Shown here one piece after another: positions 24,593-32,835 of a DNA stretch of 64,000 nucleotides (its first letter is position 1; the number at the start of each line of letters is the position of its first letter). The DNA comes from Paenibacillus guangzhouensis (GTDB lineage: Bacteria > Bacillota > Bacilli > Paenibacillales > Paenibacillaceae), in contig NZ_CP045293.1 in NCBI RefSeq assembly GCF_009363075.1, positions 1,674,001 to 1,738,000 of the forward strand, written 5' to 3'. The position numbers were made by a program, and so were the translations under genes. The notes below the pieces were generated by a model. It searched no databases and had not been told where the DNA came from. It worked only from the letters and a program-made list of their open reading frames with translations.

Positions 24593-25471
24593 ATGAATGT
24601 GGAAGTGTATACGTTAAATGCGTTTGCGAAAGGTGAGCGTGGCGGTAATCCAGCAGGCGTTGTCTTGGAGGTTGGCGTTTCGCTGGATGCTGCTGAAATG
24701 CAGCTCATAGCGAAGGAATTGGGCTATTCGGAGACGGCCTTTGTGGAGAAATCCATGCTAGCGAATTACAAAATCCGCTATTTCACCCCCGCCAGCGAAG
24801 TTGATCTGTGCGGGCACGCCACGATTGCTGCTTTTGGACTAATGCATTCGCTGGGCTTGGCTAAAGCAGGAACCTCCTATACGATAGAAACCAAGGCAGG
24901 AATTTTGGATGTGGATATTAGCTCCGAGGGTCTAGTTTATTTATCACAGGCTTTACCACAATTTCTTGAAAGGATATCCTGTGAGGAAATCGCCCCATCT
25001 TTGGGGATGGATCCTGAGGCTCTGGAAACCGGGTTGCCCATCCAGATTGTTTCGACGGGTCTGCGGGACATCTTGATCCCGATCCGCAGCAGGAAGCTCT
25101 TAGATGAGGTTCAGCCAAATTTTGACGCCATAACCGCCATCAGTGAAAAATATGATGTGATTGGATATCATTTGTTCACGTTGGATACTCCAGACGGTGC
25201 AGCTGCGGAATGCCGGAATTTTGCGCCGTTGTACGATATTCCCGAGGAGAGCGCGACAGGAACATCCAACGGTGCCCTGCTCAGCTATTTGTACCAACAT
25301 GGCCAACGATCTTTGTGGGAAGTGGAGCATGTCATGTTCAGGCAAGGGTATTCGATGGATTGTCCTTCTGAAATCAAGGCAGGATTGCGCCTGAGCGAGA
25401 GCGGTGATATCAACCAAGTTCGGGTTGGCGGTGCAGTGGCTGGCATTGAACGAAGACATATCATCATATAA
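24593..25471 (+). CDS. PhzF-family isomerase/epimerase-like protein
   Basis: A 292-residue member of the PhzF/diaminopimelate-epimerase fold, with two similar halves. The opening VYTLNAFAKGERGGNPAGVV, the acidic residue in GYSETAFV (E47), FTPASEVDLCGHATIAAF and ESATGTSNGALLSYL are family hallmarks. PhzF itself isomerises a phenazine precursor, but no other phenazine genes are present, so the substrate is unknown. AAGGAGGGG lies about 12 bases before ATG 24593. The truncated MarR fragment upstream may once have regulated it. Confidence 0.85.
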   Translation: MNVEVYTLNAFAKGERGGNPAGVVLEVGVSLDAAEMQLIAKELGYSETAFVEKSMLANYKIRYFTPASEVDLCGHATIAAFGLMHSLGLAKAGTSYTIETKAGILDVDISSEGLVYLSQALPQFLERISCEEIAPSLGMDPEALETGLPIQIVSTGLRDILIPIRSRKLLDEVQPNFDAITAISEKYDVIGYHLFTLDTPDGAAAECRNFAPLYDIPEESATGTSNGALLSYLYQHGQRSLWEVEHVMFRQGYSMDCPSEIKAGLRLSESGDINQVRVGGAVAGIERRHIII

Positions 25472-25539
25472 GCGGAATCAAAAAGCCTGTTTGCAGCCAA
25501 CCTATTATAGACAGCAAATAGGCTAATTCTCCTACCGGC

Positions 25540-25702
25540 AAGGCGAGGCTAGATAGCAGAGAGGATGCATGCGTGAGCAGACGGGTTAACAGTTCTTCAT
25601 CATCCAACCAGTCGTCTTCCTAGAGTTTGATCACTTTGCGTATCTCGGTTGCATCGAACAAGCCCTCCGGCAATGCTAGTCGCTTGCGTTGAAGATCATG
25701 AA
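25540..25702 (-). pseudogene. Unrecognised gene remnant with in-frame stop
   Basis: The minus strand reads DLQRKRLALPEGLFDATEIR, then KVIKL, a TAG stop, and EDDWLDDEELLTRLLTHASS in the same frame. It looks like the C-terminal part of a once-coding gene. The family is not identified. The gap 25472-25963 otherwise holds only a family A half and the promoter region of the next gene. Confidence 0.35.
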
Positions 25703-25720
25703 CGACACATCGTTGCATTG

Positions 25721-25737
25721 CGCTAACGGGCAGGATA
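25721..25737 (+). repeat. Dispersed repeat family A, right half
   Basis: CGCTAACGGGCAGGATA, matching the right-half consensus. Confidence 0.7.
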
Positions 25738-25963
25738 ATGGTAATGGAATTATAAGGATTGGCCTCAGAACACAATACTCGTCTATTTAGATGTAACTCT
25801 CAGCCGCGAAAATTTTGTCTATTCTTATCCCCCTGCAGGTTTGCTTCATCCATTATCGTTGTGTACCGCAGTGGCATAAAAATTTATTGTTTAGGAGTAT
25901 TCATTTTTTAATTATGAATCCGACTTGGTTGTATGAAGATTAGATATGAATCGAGGAATTATA

Positions 25964-26407
25964 GTGAGAAAATTGTTTCTTATTTCCGCATTTATAATGA
26001 CGGTTATTGTAGCTGCGCACATACTGTTATTCGCCGCAGTGCCGGTAACACCGCTTAACGTTTATGTGAATGGGGAACAACAGGAAAATGTACTAGTGGT
26101 GAAGGGCCGCACACTAGTACCATTGCGTGCATTTGATGATCCAACTCAGTTTATTTATACCTTCGATTACATGTCAAAGACAGTCAATATTATTAACAAG
26201 GTCAACCAAGTGAGCATACAGATAAGTGTCGGGGCGCAGGAAGCAACTATTAACGGAAAGAAAGTGAAACTGGATGCGCAAGTAACCTTAAAAGATGGTC
26301 GTATCTTTGTGCCGTTGCGTTTCTTGTCTGAGAACCTAGGAGGGAACTTTATTTATGACAAAGTGGGCAAAAAAGTTGTAGTTGGGTACCCCATCGGTAG
26401 ATCATAA
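25964..26407 (+). CDS. Truncated paralogue of the copper amine oxidase N-domain protein
   Basis: A 147-residue paralogue of the protein at 20957, with the same leader (KLFLISAFIMTVIVAAHILL) and the same single module ending GKKVVV. The next bases differ from the longer gene by one inserted base (GTTGGGTACCCC against GTTCGTACCCC), after which this frame stops within six codons. Restoring the frame gives GTPSVDHN and a stop at about 26437, so the C-terminal half is gone either way. The module itself is intact, so a short secreted protein could still be made. GTG 25964 is chosen by analogy with the paralogue. Confidence 0.6.
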   Translation: MRKLFLISAFIMTVIVAAHILLFAAVPVTPLNVYVNGEQQENVLVVKGRTLVPLRAFDDPTQFIYTFDYMSKTVNIINKVNQVSIQISVGAQEATINGKKVKLDAQVTLKDGRIFVPLRFLSENLGGNFIYDKVGKKVVVGYPIGRS

Positions 26408-26462
26408 CGTGACAGCAGCAGCGGAACAGGCGAATTGAGTACAACGACATATAATCCCGATT

Positions 26463-26493
26463 AAGAACCTTGATAAATCAAGGTTCTTTTTAA
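26463..26493 (+). terminator. Rho-independent terminator
   Basis: AAGAACCTTGA (26463-26473) pairs perfectly with TCAAGGTTCTT (26478-26488) around TAAA, followed by a T-rich tail. TGTATAGATGTTCTTGTC (26497-26513 region), a family B half, follows directly. Confidence 0.8.
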
Positions 26494-26640
26494 TTTGTAT
26501 AGATGTTCTTGTCGTTTATTTTTAGACGTGAAAATCCCTTAATACTGCGCTAGCGACAAAAAAATCACCTTATTAAGTATTGTATGAACAATATTTGAGT
26601 GAGTTAGGTTGAAAAAGATTGGACTCAATCAGCAGCGTTG

Positions 26641-26660
26641 AACTAACGGGCAGGATAGTT
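26641..26660 (+). repeat. Dispersed repeat family A, right half
   Basis: AACTAACGGGCAGGATAGTT is the clearest copy of the right-half consensus. The rest of the 26514-26813 gap shows only AT-rich promoter-like sequence. Confidence 0.75.
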
Positions 26661-26813
26661 AAGGAGGGCATCCCTTTGTAATTGGTGATCAAGTATTACT
26701 CATATATTTGATTTTCCTATAAAGTTTATAATTATTATATATTAGACCTATAACTGTTAGTGGCTATAATATGTATTTATTAAAAATAGCATAGTTTGAG
26801 GAGGAGTGGTCTA

Positions 26814-27365
26814 ATGTCTATTTATGATTTTCAGGTTAACTCAATTAACGGTGAGCTTGTTGAATTATCAATATTCCGGGGGAAAGTCCTCCTTATTGTC
26901 AACACTGCCAGTAGGTGTGGATATTCTCGCCAATTCGCAGGACTTCAATTGCTTTACGAAAGTCATCATGAGCAGGGCTTTGAAATACTCGGTTTTCCAT
27001 GTAATCAATTTAACGAGAAAGAGCCAGGGAGTAACTTCGATGTACAGGAATATTGTAAGAGTAACTATGGAGTATCGTTTCCGCTATTTGAGAAATTGGG
27101 GGTTAGGGGACCTACTGCTCATCCTGTATTTCAATATCTAACTCAGCTAGCACCATTTCAAGGTTTCGATACTCAGACCTCGGGCGGTCTATGGATGCAT
27201 AATTTTTTACAGGATAAGTATCCGGACTTATACTCTGGTAACGGGATCAAGTGGAATTTCACAAAGTTTTTGATCGATCGAAACGGTGATGTATACGGTA
27301 GATACGAAACTACGACGGAACCAAATGAGATAGAGTTAGATATTGAATCGCTTCTTTTAAAGTAA
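26814..27365 (+). CDS. Glutathione peroxidase-family thiol peroxidase
   Basis: A 183-residue peroxidase that reduces hydroperoxides with a Cys, not selenocysteine, at the active site. The peroxidatic C35 lies in NTASRCGYSRQFAGL, with the partner Gln in GFPCNQF (about residue 70) and Trp/Asn in KWNFTKFLID (about 143). Bacterial Gram-positive members usually take electrons from thioredoxin, not glutathione. ATG 26814 has GAGGAGGAG upstream. It is monocistronic. Confidence 0.9.
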   Translation: MSIYDFQVNSINGELVELSIFRGKVLLIVNTASRCGYSRQFAGLQLLYESHHEQGFEILGFPCNQFNEKEPGSNFDVQEYCKSNYGVSFPLFEKLGVRGPTAHPVFQYLTQLAPFQGFDTQTSGGLWMHNFLQDKYPDLYSGNGIKWNFTKFLIDRNGDVYGRYETTTEPNEIELDIESLLLK

Positions 27366-27397
27366 ACAAATATACATAAATACTTAAACTGATTAAA

Positions 27398-27485
27398 CTA
27401 ACGGGACACAATAACTTAATAAATAACTAAATCGCGGCTGCCGGTATAGATCGGCAGCCGTGTTGCGAAAACGGGCAGTATGGCG
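27398..27485 (+). repeat. Dispersed repeat family A, complete element
   Basis: Left half CTAACGGGACACAATA (27398-27413), centre hairpin CGGCTGCC/GGCAGCCG (27436-27442, 27453-27460), and right half ACGGGCAGTATGGCG (27471-27485). This copy shows the order and spacing of the whole unit. Confidence 0.7.
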
Positions 27486-27539
27486 AAATAGAAAACCAAT
27501 CTATAACCATATCAGAGAGATGTTGTCCCCGCGAAGTAC

Positions 27540-27761
27540 TCATCGGGAAGTAATATCTGTGATGTTATCCAATGCTCCTATTTTTTTGGCGAGCATCAAT
27601 TGTCCTTGTGAGCGAATTTCCACTCTTTCGACCTCATTAAGTTCATTCCAATATACTGTTATTTTTCCTTCAATGCGGTTCCAGCGGAAAACCCCGTACG
27701 ATTGCTCTAGTTCAACCGTTAACAGCTCAAAATTAATGAATGGTTCGTCCGAATAATACAT
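27540..27761 (-). pseudogene. C-terminal part of the serine hydrolase, after an in-frame stop
   Basis: 73 residues in the same frame as the upstream serine hydrolase and separated from it only by one TAA codon, with ATG as the next codon. The content (FINFELLTVELEQSYGVFRW, RIEGKITVYW) is the beta-rich C-terminal domain expected at the end of such hydrolases. There is no ribosome binding site before the ATG. It is probably the detached tail and not a gene of its own. Confidence 0.6.
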
Positions 27762-28883
27762 TTATCCATTAAGCTCGATAATTTGAAAGCCCTTATACAG
27801 TTTACTGTTCTCAATTTCATACTGTCCAGACAACCGTTGCATAATGATCTTGCAATAAGGGAGAGGGGTGAACTCTCCAGGCAAAAAGGGTGTACCGCCG
27901 TATATCAATTCGGTTATGTCCTTGCGTAAATATTCGATGGGAGCATATTCATAATTACTCAGCACGATAATCATTGTCTCATCATCAGCAAACCGTTCTA
28001 CAGCACCAATAAAGCCTTCCGTTCTTCCTAGATGACCAATACGCAAACGGATCTTGCCGCTAACATCAACCTCGTGAAAAAACAATCCGCAGCTGTAATG
28101 ATGCCTTGAAGGAGCTAGCATGTATTGTAGCGATTCTTCGTTCAGTACACGTCCTTCAATAAGAGCCAGCGACCATTTGTGTAAGTCCTCTACTGTAGAG
28201 TATAGGCTTCCGCTGCCAACTGCCTTTGAAATGTCAGAAAAGTCGGCATGCAGCAAATCTCGGTTATAAATATACCCCGAAGAGCGATGAGTCAGTATCT
28301 TTTGATGGTCATCGTGACCGGTGTCGAGCATTTGCAGCGGTTGAAACAGACGTTTATCCAAAAAGAGGTCAAACGGGATGTTAGAAACCCGCTCTACAAT
28401 ATAGGCCAGCAACATATAACCCGGGTTTGAATAATGAAATTGCTCGTCAAGTCTATGTACAAGAGGCTGGGCTCCTATATGTTTTACTAATTCTGAGAGT
28501 TCCGAATGCAATCGCATTGACTGAAACGGAGGCCAACGATTATAAACGCCTGCGGTATGAGCTAACAAGTGGTCGATTGTTATTGCATCACCGTTTGGAA
28601 ATTGTTCAATATAGCGACTAACTGAGTCACTAGTCCGCAGCCTTCCTTCTTCTTGAAGCAGCAATACAGCAGCTGCGGTAAATTGTTTGCTGATCGACCC
28701 AATGCGATGTTTCGTCACAGGGCTGTTCAGTATCTGGTGCTCGTAATTCGCAAATCCGTATCCTTTGTTTAAAATAACTTGATTTTGGTATGATATGAGC
28801 ACTGATCCCATAAAATATCCATTCTGGGTCTGGATATTTAAGTATCGATCGATTCTCTCATATACATCATCTGTTCGAATCAT
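27762..28883 (-). CDS. Beta-lactamase-family serine hydrolase (PbpE-like), interrupted by a stop
   Basis: A class-C beta-lactamase/penicillin-binding-protein-like hydrolase. The Ser-x-x-Lys motif is SISK (S63, K66) in HRIGSISKQFTAAAVLLL. FHYSNPGY carries the Tyr-x-Asn, and RIGHLGRTEGF the third active-site box. No signal peptide is visible. The reading frame stops at TAA 27762 after 373 residues, but 73 more residues follow in frame, giving about 447 codons as in PbpE-type proteins. The catalytic domain is complete, so activity may remain. ATG 28883 has TTTGGAGG upstream. Confidence 0.75.
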   Translation of the reverse strand: MIRTDDVYERIDRYLNIQTQNGYFMGSVLISYQNQVILNKGYGFANYEHQILNSPVTKHRIGSISKQFTAAAVLLLQEEGRLRTSDSVSRYIEQFPNGDAITIDHLLAHTAGVYNRWPPFQSMRLHSELSELVKHIGAQPLVHRLDEQFHYSNPGYMLLAYIVERVSNIPFDLFLDKRLFQPLQMLDTGHDDHQKILTHRSSGYIYNRDLLHADFSDISKAVGSGSLYSTVEDLHKWSLALIEGRVLNEESLQYMLAPSRHHYSCGLFFHEVDVSGKIRLRIGHLGRTEGFIGAVERFADDETMIIVLSNYEYAPIEYLRKDITELIYGGTPFLPGEFTPLPYCKIIMQRLSGQYEIENSKLYKGFQIIELNG

Positions 28884-29090
28884 TCTATCAATCGCCTCCA
28901 AATTGCAATCCTGCGGCCGCAATCATTATTATAGGGCTGATGGAACTGATTTCAAGTCTATATTTAAATTTCTATTTATGGTATTATAAGGGTGAATCAA
29001 GGATCGATAAAATCTTATGGGAACATTTATATTACTTCACACAAATCGATGACGGAAATCGCGTTTGCTAAATAGATCGGGATTGAATAG

Positions 29091-29140
29091 AATGGCTGCC
29101 ATCAATGTGGCAGCCATTTGTTGCGCTAACGAGCAGTTAT
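29091..29140 (+). repeat. Dispersed repeat family A, hairpin plus right half
   Basis: AATGGCTGCC (29091-29100) pairs with GGCAGCCATT (29109-29118). CGCTAACGAGCAG (29124-29136) follows. Confidence 0.7.
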
Positions 29141-29198
29141 CTCCAACAATTATCTGGATATATGTGGTAGAATATATTACTATATTCCGAGTGATGAG

Positions 29199-29648
29199 GT
29201 GATTAAAATATATTCAGATGTATGTGTAAGGCTGGCATCTTTAACCGATGCAGAAGAACTTTCGAGATTAAATCAAGAGTTTAACGGAGGTGAAAAAAGA
29301 CCTCCCGCTAAGATAATTGAACGCCTGAATATAAATCATAACGAATTGATCGCCGTGGCAGAGACTAGTGGCAAAATCGTTGGTTTTGGCTGTGCTCAAA
29401 GTTATTATTCCTTTTGTTATGAAGAGCCACACGGAGAAATTACCGAACTTTATGTGGAAGAAGCCGCTCGAAGAAAGGGAATTGCAATTGCAATTATTTC
29501 TTGTCTGGAAGAATACCTTAGAGCACGTGGAGTAAGAAGGATGAAGGTATTGACAGGTAGAAGAAATACCGCTGCAATCAAAACGTATGAAAGTTGTAAC
29601 TATGTTAAAGACGATGAACAGTTTTTACAGAAAAGGTTGGAGCATTAA
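29199..29648 (+). CDS. GNAT-family N-acetyltransferase
   Basis: A 149-residue acetyltransferase using acetyl-CoA. The N-terminal strand-helix (VRLASLTDAEELSRLNQEF) and the acetyl-CoA motif A (ITELYVEEAARRKGIAIAII, about residues 87-106) are clear, with motif B in GRRNTAAIKTYESCNY. The Q/RxxGxG/A loop reads RRKGIA. The resemblance is to aminoglycoside 3-N-acetyltransferase-I-type or general GNAT enzymes; the substrate is not decidable. GTG 29199 overlaps a GATGAGGTG sequence, so the exact start is uncertain. It is the only apparently intact GNAT in this accessory region. Confidence 0.78.
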   Translation: MIKIYSDVCVRLASLTDAEELSRLNQEFNGGEKRPPAKIIERLNINHNELIAVAETSGKIVGFGCAQSYYSFCYEEPHGEITELYVEEAARRKGIAIAIISCLEEYLRARGVRRMKVLTGRRNTAAIKTYESCNYVKDDEQFLQKRLEH

Positions 29649-29844
29649 ACTATCGGGTAGTTAACGCAACTTTCCAAACACTGGAGACGTTAAACTATCG
29701 ATTGCTGTCTTTATCCGATATGGGAAGCGTATCGCCGGATTTGGCGCGACTAGAAGGGGGACCGCTGCGTTCGCTGTACGACGAGGTTCGCGACATGTTC
29801 GCATAAGGCTTAGCTGGTTCGGTGAACTGGCCAAGGCTATCCAT

Positions 29845-29890
29845 TAAAAAACCACGCTGAGCACCTCATGCGAGATGCCTCAGCGTGGTT
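29845..29890 (-). terminator. Terminator of the ferredoxin gene
   Basis: On the minus strand AACCACGCTGAG pairs perfectly with CTCAGCGTGGTT and is followed by TTTTAA. Confidence 0.8.
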
Positions 29891-29917
29891 ATGAGCCCGG
29901 AAGCCGTTCGCGATCGG

Positions 29918-30241
29918 TTAGTCTTGCGGCCGATTGCCTGGCTCCAGGCCGGATGATGATACCGTCATCACCGGTGTTACAGTAAGATCGTTATGTACTC
30001 GAATCTGGCACGATAAGCGGATATTCGATTCCGCAATGCCTTTGGCCTGCAGAAGAGCAGCTTCCGCTTCACCAACCGGACCGGCGTCTCCATCCACCAC
30101 TTCGACCCGGCACGTCGTGCATTTGGCGTTGCCGCCGCAGCGGTGCAATATGTCTACCCCGTAATCCTCCAGGGCAAGCACAAGTTTCGTACCTTCTGCA
30201 ACTTCATAGGAGCCTCTTCCTTCAATTTGAATCTTCGGCAT
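29918..30241 (-). CDS. Plant-type 2Fe-2S ferredoxin
   Basis: A small soluble electron carrier of 107 residues. The cluster ligands are C35, C41 and C44 (CGGNAKCTTC) and C78 (LSCQI), the standard Cx5Cx2C...C spacing. The N-terminal beta-grasp strands (PKIQIEGRGSYEVAEGTKL) fit. ATG 30241 follows GGGGAGAAG. It is monocistronic with a strong terminator. The partner oxidoreductase is not adjacent. Confidence 0.88.
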   Translation of the reverse strand: MPKIQIEGRGSYEVAEGTKLVLALEDYGVDILHRCGGNAKCTTCRVEVVDGDAGPVGEAEAALLQAKGIAESNIRLSCQIRVHNDLTVTPVMTVSSSGLEPGNRPQD

Positions 30242-30280
30242 CTTTGACTTCTCCCCATTGCTAAGTTGGTAGCTGCGCAA

Positions 30281-30540
30281 TCAATGGCTTATCATGTGCA
30301 ATATCACTAATCATACTATCCAATATCGCGAACTGTAAACAACCGATCGCGTCACTAGTTAACCTTTGGCATGCATGAGGAGATCAAGCTTTGCTACTTC
30401 ATCACGGTTGCGTAAATGCGCATCGGATAAAATCGATGGAGTTTTTATTTTATACACCGATATTTTGGGAGTTTAATTCAATCGTTATTGGTGTAACCCA
30501 TTGTCTTGAAGTATTAAAACCTCTGTTATAAATGAGAGTT
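30281..30540. other. Gene-free stretch upstream of the ferredoxin gene
   Basis: About 260 bases without a convincing gene. TACACCGATA (from 30456) and an imperfect complement TATTGGTGTA (to about 30498) form a spaced inverted repeat; nothing else stands out. Confidence 0.3.
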
Positions 30541-30552
30541 TCTGATAAAGAT

Positions 30553-30586
30553 AAAGCACTCCTTCGTTAGGAGTGGCTTTGTCTTT
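30553..30586 (-). terminator. Terminator of the alpha/beta hydrolase operon
   Basis: On the minus strand CACTCCT pairs with AGGAGTG around AACGA, extended by AAAG/CTTT, followed by ATCTTT. Confidence 0.65.
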
Positions 30587-30706
30587 TAGATACTGAAGTA
30601 TATTTTGTGGTCAAATTGTACTTTGTGTTTAGATACAATACGGTGAACTGAATGACAAGTAACAGCGAAAAATTGAGTTCTATTCAGGAATCTACTCGTG
30701 TTTTCC

Positions 30707-31522
30707 TTATAGCTGATGAAGGGTATCCCGCAAACTGGCCGCCCATTCCCGTGGCATATCGAAAAAGGAAATGTGATGACCCGGGAAAGTCACCATTTCG
30801 CAGCCAAGTTTCTCCGCTAGGATGGGGACGGTCCGTCCGTAATATTTCCTTTTATCCAACGTCATCTTGCCTGCGGCCGCGACCATTCTCACCCCGTTTT
30901 GCCTAATCTTCTCGATAGCGGGTATATAATTCACACTAGGGATCATCTCATTCCGGATTAAGAAGTTTTCATTGTTCGCTTCCATAACCCGCTGTTGAAA
31001 ATCTTTCGGAACCGTCTTAAAAACGCTGAACGGAATGGACAGGGATAAATTGAATCTGAAACTGGCTGCTTGAACACCGAATCGGAAAGAGGTCCGATAT
31101 ACGTTTGCAAAAAATCTTTGCCATTTCTCGGAATCTGGAAGCAGCCTTACGACGGGTGGTTCGTGAACCACCATCGCTTTGACCGCTTGCGGATACCTTG
31201 CCGCCATTTCCAGCGCGAAGATGGCACCTCCACTATTTCCGAAGACATAAGCCGACGGATGACCGACTGCTTCCAACACCGCAAACGCATCTCTTGCCTG
31301 TTGGCTAACCTCGAAATTTTGTGGTTCGTTCCGAGTACTTCGTGAATTACCGCGACGGTCGTATGTGATTACCTGATATTCGTCGGCGAGAATATCAGCT
31401 ACGTACGTGTAAAATCCGGCATCTCCACTCCCACCCGGAATCATAAGGAGCGGTTCACCCTCGCCCCGGATTTCGTAATAGAGTTCGTCTCCTTCGGTTT
31501 TTACGAATCCCGAACTTACCAT
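30707..31522 (-). CDS. Alpha/beta hydrolase
   Basis: A 271-residue hydrolase. The oxyanion loop is in LLMIPGGSGDAGFYTYVADI, the strand-turn VITYDRRGNSRST follows, and the nucleophile elbow is GNSGGA (about residues 95-100). The late His is GHHISF near residue 247. No signal peptide is present. It resembles small cytoplasmic esterases or haloperoxidase-like enzymes; the substrate is unknown. GGGAGGG precedes ATG 31522. It is the last gene of a three-gene operon with a DUF6220 membrane protein and a MarR regulator (gaps of 23 and 10 bases). Confidence 0.85.
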   Translation of the reverse strand: MVSSGFVKTEGDELYYEIRGEGEPLLMIPGGSGDAGFYTYVADILADEYQVITYDRRGNSRSTRNEPQNFEVSQQARDAFAVLEAVGHPSAYVFGNSGGAIFALEMAARYPQAVKAMVVHEPPVVRLLPDSEKWQRFFANVYRTSFRFGVQAASFRFNLSLSIPFSVFKTVPKDFQQRVMEANNENFLIRNEMIPSVNYIPAIEKIRQNGVRMVAAAGKMTLDKRKYYGRTVPILAEKLGCEMVTFPGHHISFFDMPREWAASLRDTLHQL

Positions 31523-31545
31523 ACACGATCCCTCCCGTATTTAAG

Positions 31546-31944
31546 TCATCTACGTTTCAAAAATGGATATGAACTTCGCACCAATGCAAGAGATCCCCAA
31601 AACAAGACAAGCGCAAGAACAGGATGAAGGGCGCCGGCGATTCCATGCGCCGTATAGTATTGAATGTTGAAAAGGAGGAACAAACCGAGACTACCCCAGA
31701 TCATCCACCGGGAAAGCTTCCCGAAGATTCCAAGAAAAAATAGGATTACCGAAATGTATTCAAACATATGAACGAATGTTCGGTGCCAATTCCATGCTTC
31801 CGGATTGCCGAACAGCGCCATCCCAGCCAGATAAACTTGCACGACGATACAGATGAACATTGCCAAGGCAAGAAGGGAGAAAGCCATTCTACATATCCTT
31901 AGCAGTGAAGACTCTGTTTGATTACGTTCCACTATTAATTTCAA
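31546..31944 (-). CDS. DUF6220-type four-helix membrane protein
   Basis: A 132-residue integral membrane protein with four hydrophobic segments: LLALAMFICIVVQVYLAGMA, YISVILFFLGIFG, WMIWGSLGLFLLF and HPVLALVLFWGSLAL. Conserved-looking His residues are WNWHRTFVHMFEY and TAHGIAGALHP. It fits DUF6220, whose role is unknown. It appears to start with TTG at 31944, 10 bases after the MarR stop, so it is translated from the same transcript. Confidence 0.65.
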   Translation of the reverse strand: MKLIVERNQTESSLLRICRMAFSLLALAMFICIVVQVYLAGMALFGNPEAWNWHRTFVHMFEYISVILFFLGIFGKLSRWMIWGSLGLFLLFNIQYYTAHGIAGALHPVLALVLFWGSLALVRSSYPFLKRR

Positions 31945-31954
31945 CCGCCTTTCA

Positions 31955-32431
31955 TCAGATGTAATTGTCCAAACTCATTTTTTTAAGCTCTTCGGTGATT
32001 TGGCCGTAAATTTTGTGTAACATCTGAATCATTTGATCTTTCTCCACTTCGCTTAACGGACTAAAAAAACTGCTGTCTCTTTCTATTCTTGTTTCATGCA
32101 TCATTTCGTGTTCCTTATATATATCTCTGCCGATGTCTGTGAGCCTGAAGTAAATCTCCTTTTTATTCTCAGGCCTTTGGTAGCGTTCAATAGCCCCCAT
32201 TTCGATCAATCGTTTTGTCACCTTGCTAATCGCGCCTCTGGTGACTTGAAAAGATCTCGCCAATTTGGACACGTTGGGGTCCTGCATTTTCTCGATAAGA
32301 TCGATGCAGTGAACTTCCATAAATGTATTCTCACGCATGAACTTATACTTTTTTTCTTCCATCGTTTTGATTAAGTTATGTCTTTCCGAAACGCGATTGA
32401 AAATTCGGCTTAATTCTTCATCGACAATCAT
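31955..32431 (-). CDS. MarR-family transcriptional regulator
   Basis: A 158-residue winged-helix regulator with the MarR arrangement: an N-terminal dimer helix, then VHCIDLIEKMQDPNVSKLAR, the recognition region FQVTRGAISKVTKRLIEMGA, and the wing YQRPENKKEIYFRLTDIG. ATG 32431 follows TTGAGGTGCG; the longer frame upstream covers its promoter and is not translated. A perfect spaced palindrome overlaps the promoter, so autorepression is likely, and the membrane protein and hydrolase downstream are its probable targets. Confidence 0.88.
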   Translation of the reverse strand: MIVDEELSRIFNRVSERHNLIKTMEEKKYKFMRENTFMEVHCIDLIEKMQDPNVSKLARSFQVTRGAISKVTKRLIEMGAIERYQRPENKKEIYFRLTDIGRDIYKEHEMMHETRIERDSSFFSPLSEVEKDQMIQMLHKIYGQITEELKKMSLDNYI

Positions 32432-32441
32432 GACGCACCTC

Positions 32442-32497
32442 AATATTGTATACTTAGGAAACAATATTATAATAATTTTTTTTGTTTCCATTGTCAA
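32442..32497 (-). promoter_or_regulatory. Promoter and palindromic operator of the MarR operon
   Basis: On the minus strand TTGACA (32492-32497) and TATTAT (32469-32474) are 17 bases apart. AATATTGT (32442-32449) and ACAATATT (32461-32468) form a perfect 8-base inverted repeat just downstream of the -10, placed to block transcription. Confidence 0.7.
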
Positions 32498-32624
32498 CAA
32501 AAAATCATCTTGAGAAGAATAGTGGGAAGGACTGGATCTTACCATTACGAAGCGGTTGGTGGGTGGAGAGTATGGGCGGGCCCATTCACCTCCGCAGCAA
32601 ACCTTATGAGTTAACGGTGTTTTC

Positions 32625-32835
32625 CGTTCAATTGAAAAAAGTTATTCATGAGCATTATCGCACAAAGAGTCAGCTTAAGAAATTCGTAAGAGTTATGTAA
32701 GAAAAAAGAACATTACGTCCTATAAGATATCGTTATGAGAGAGCGAGAGGAGGTAAGAGTATGGAGCATATCGTACGAACCATTCGATTGACCAAGGCTT
32801 ATCAAGGACAGGAAGCCGTTCGAATGTCAATATGA
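32625..32835 (+). repeat. Direct repeat, copy 1 (decayed ABC locus)
   Basis: About 210 bases from TTCAATTGAAAAAAGTT to the start of an ABC ATPase gene recur at 36727-36934 with scattered substitutions and small indels. The two copies flank the S9 peptidase and rarD genes. Confidence 0.8.
32676..32702 (+). promoter_or_regulatory. Three TAAGA boxes at 11-base spacing, copy 1
   Basis: TAAGA occurs at 32676, 32687 and 32698, exactly one helical turn apart, upstream of a TATAAG -10-like element at 32721. This is the layout of binding sites for an OmpR-family response regulator. Confidence 0.55.

Noticed and set aside
24593-25471. Phenazine biosynthesis
   Set aside because: PhzF-fold proteins are widespread, and no other phenazine gene is present.
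29700-29806. Short frame ending GGPLRSLYDEVRDMFA
   Set aside because: It could be the tail of a lost gene, but it is only about 35 residues and no family could be recognised.
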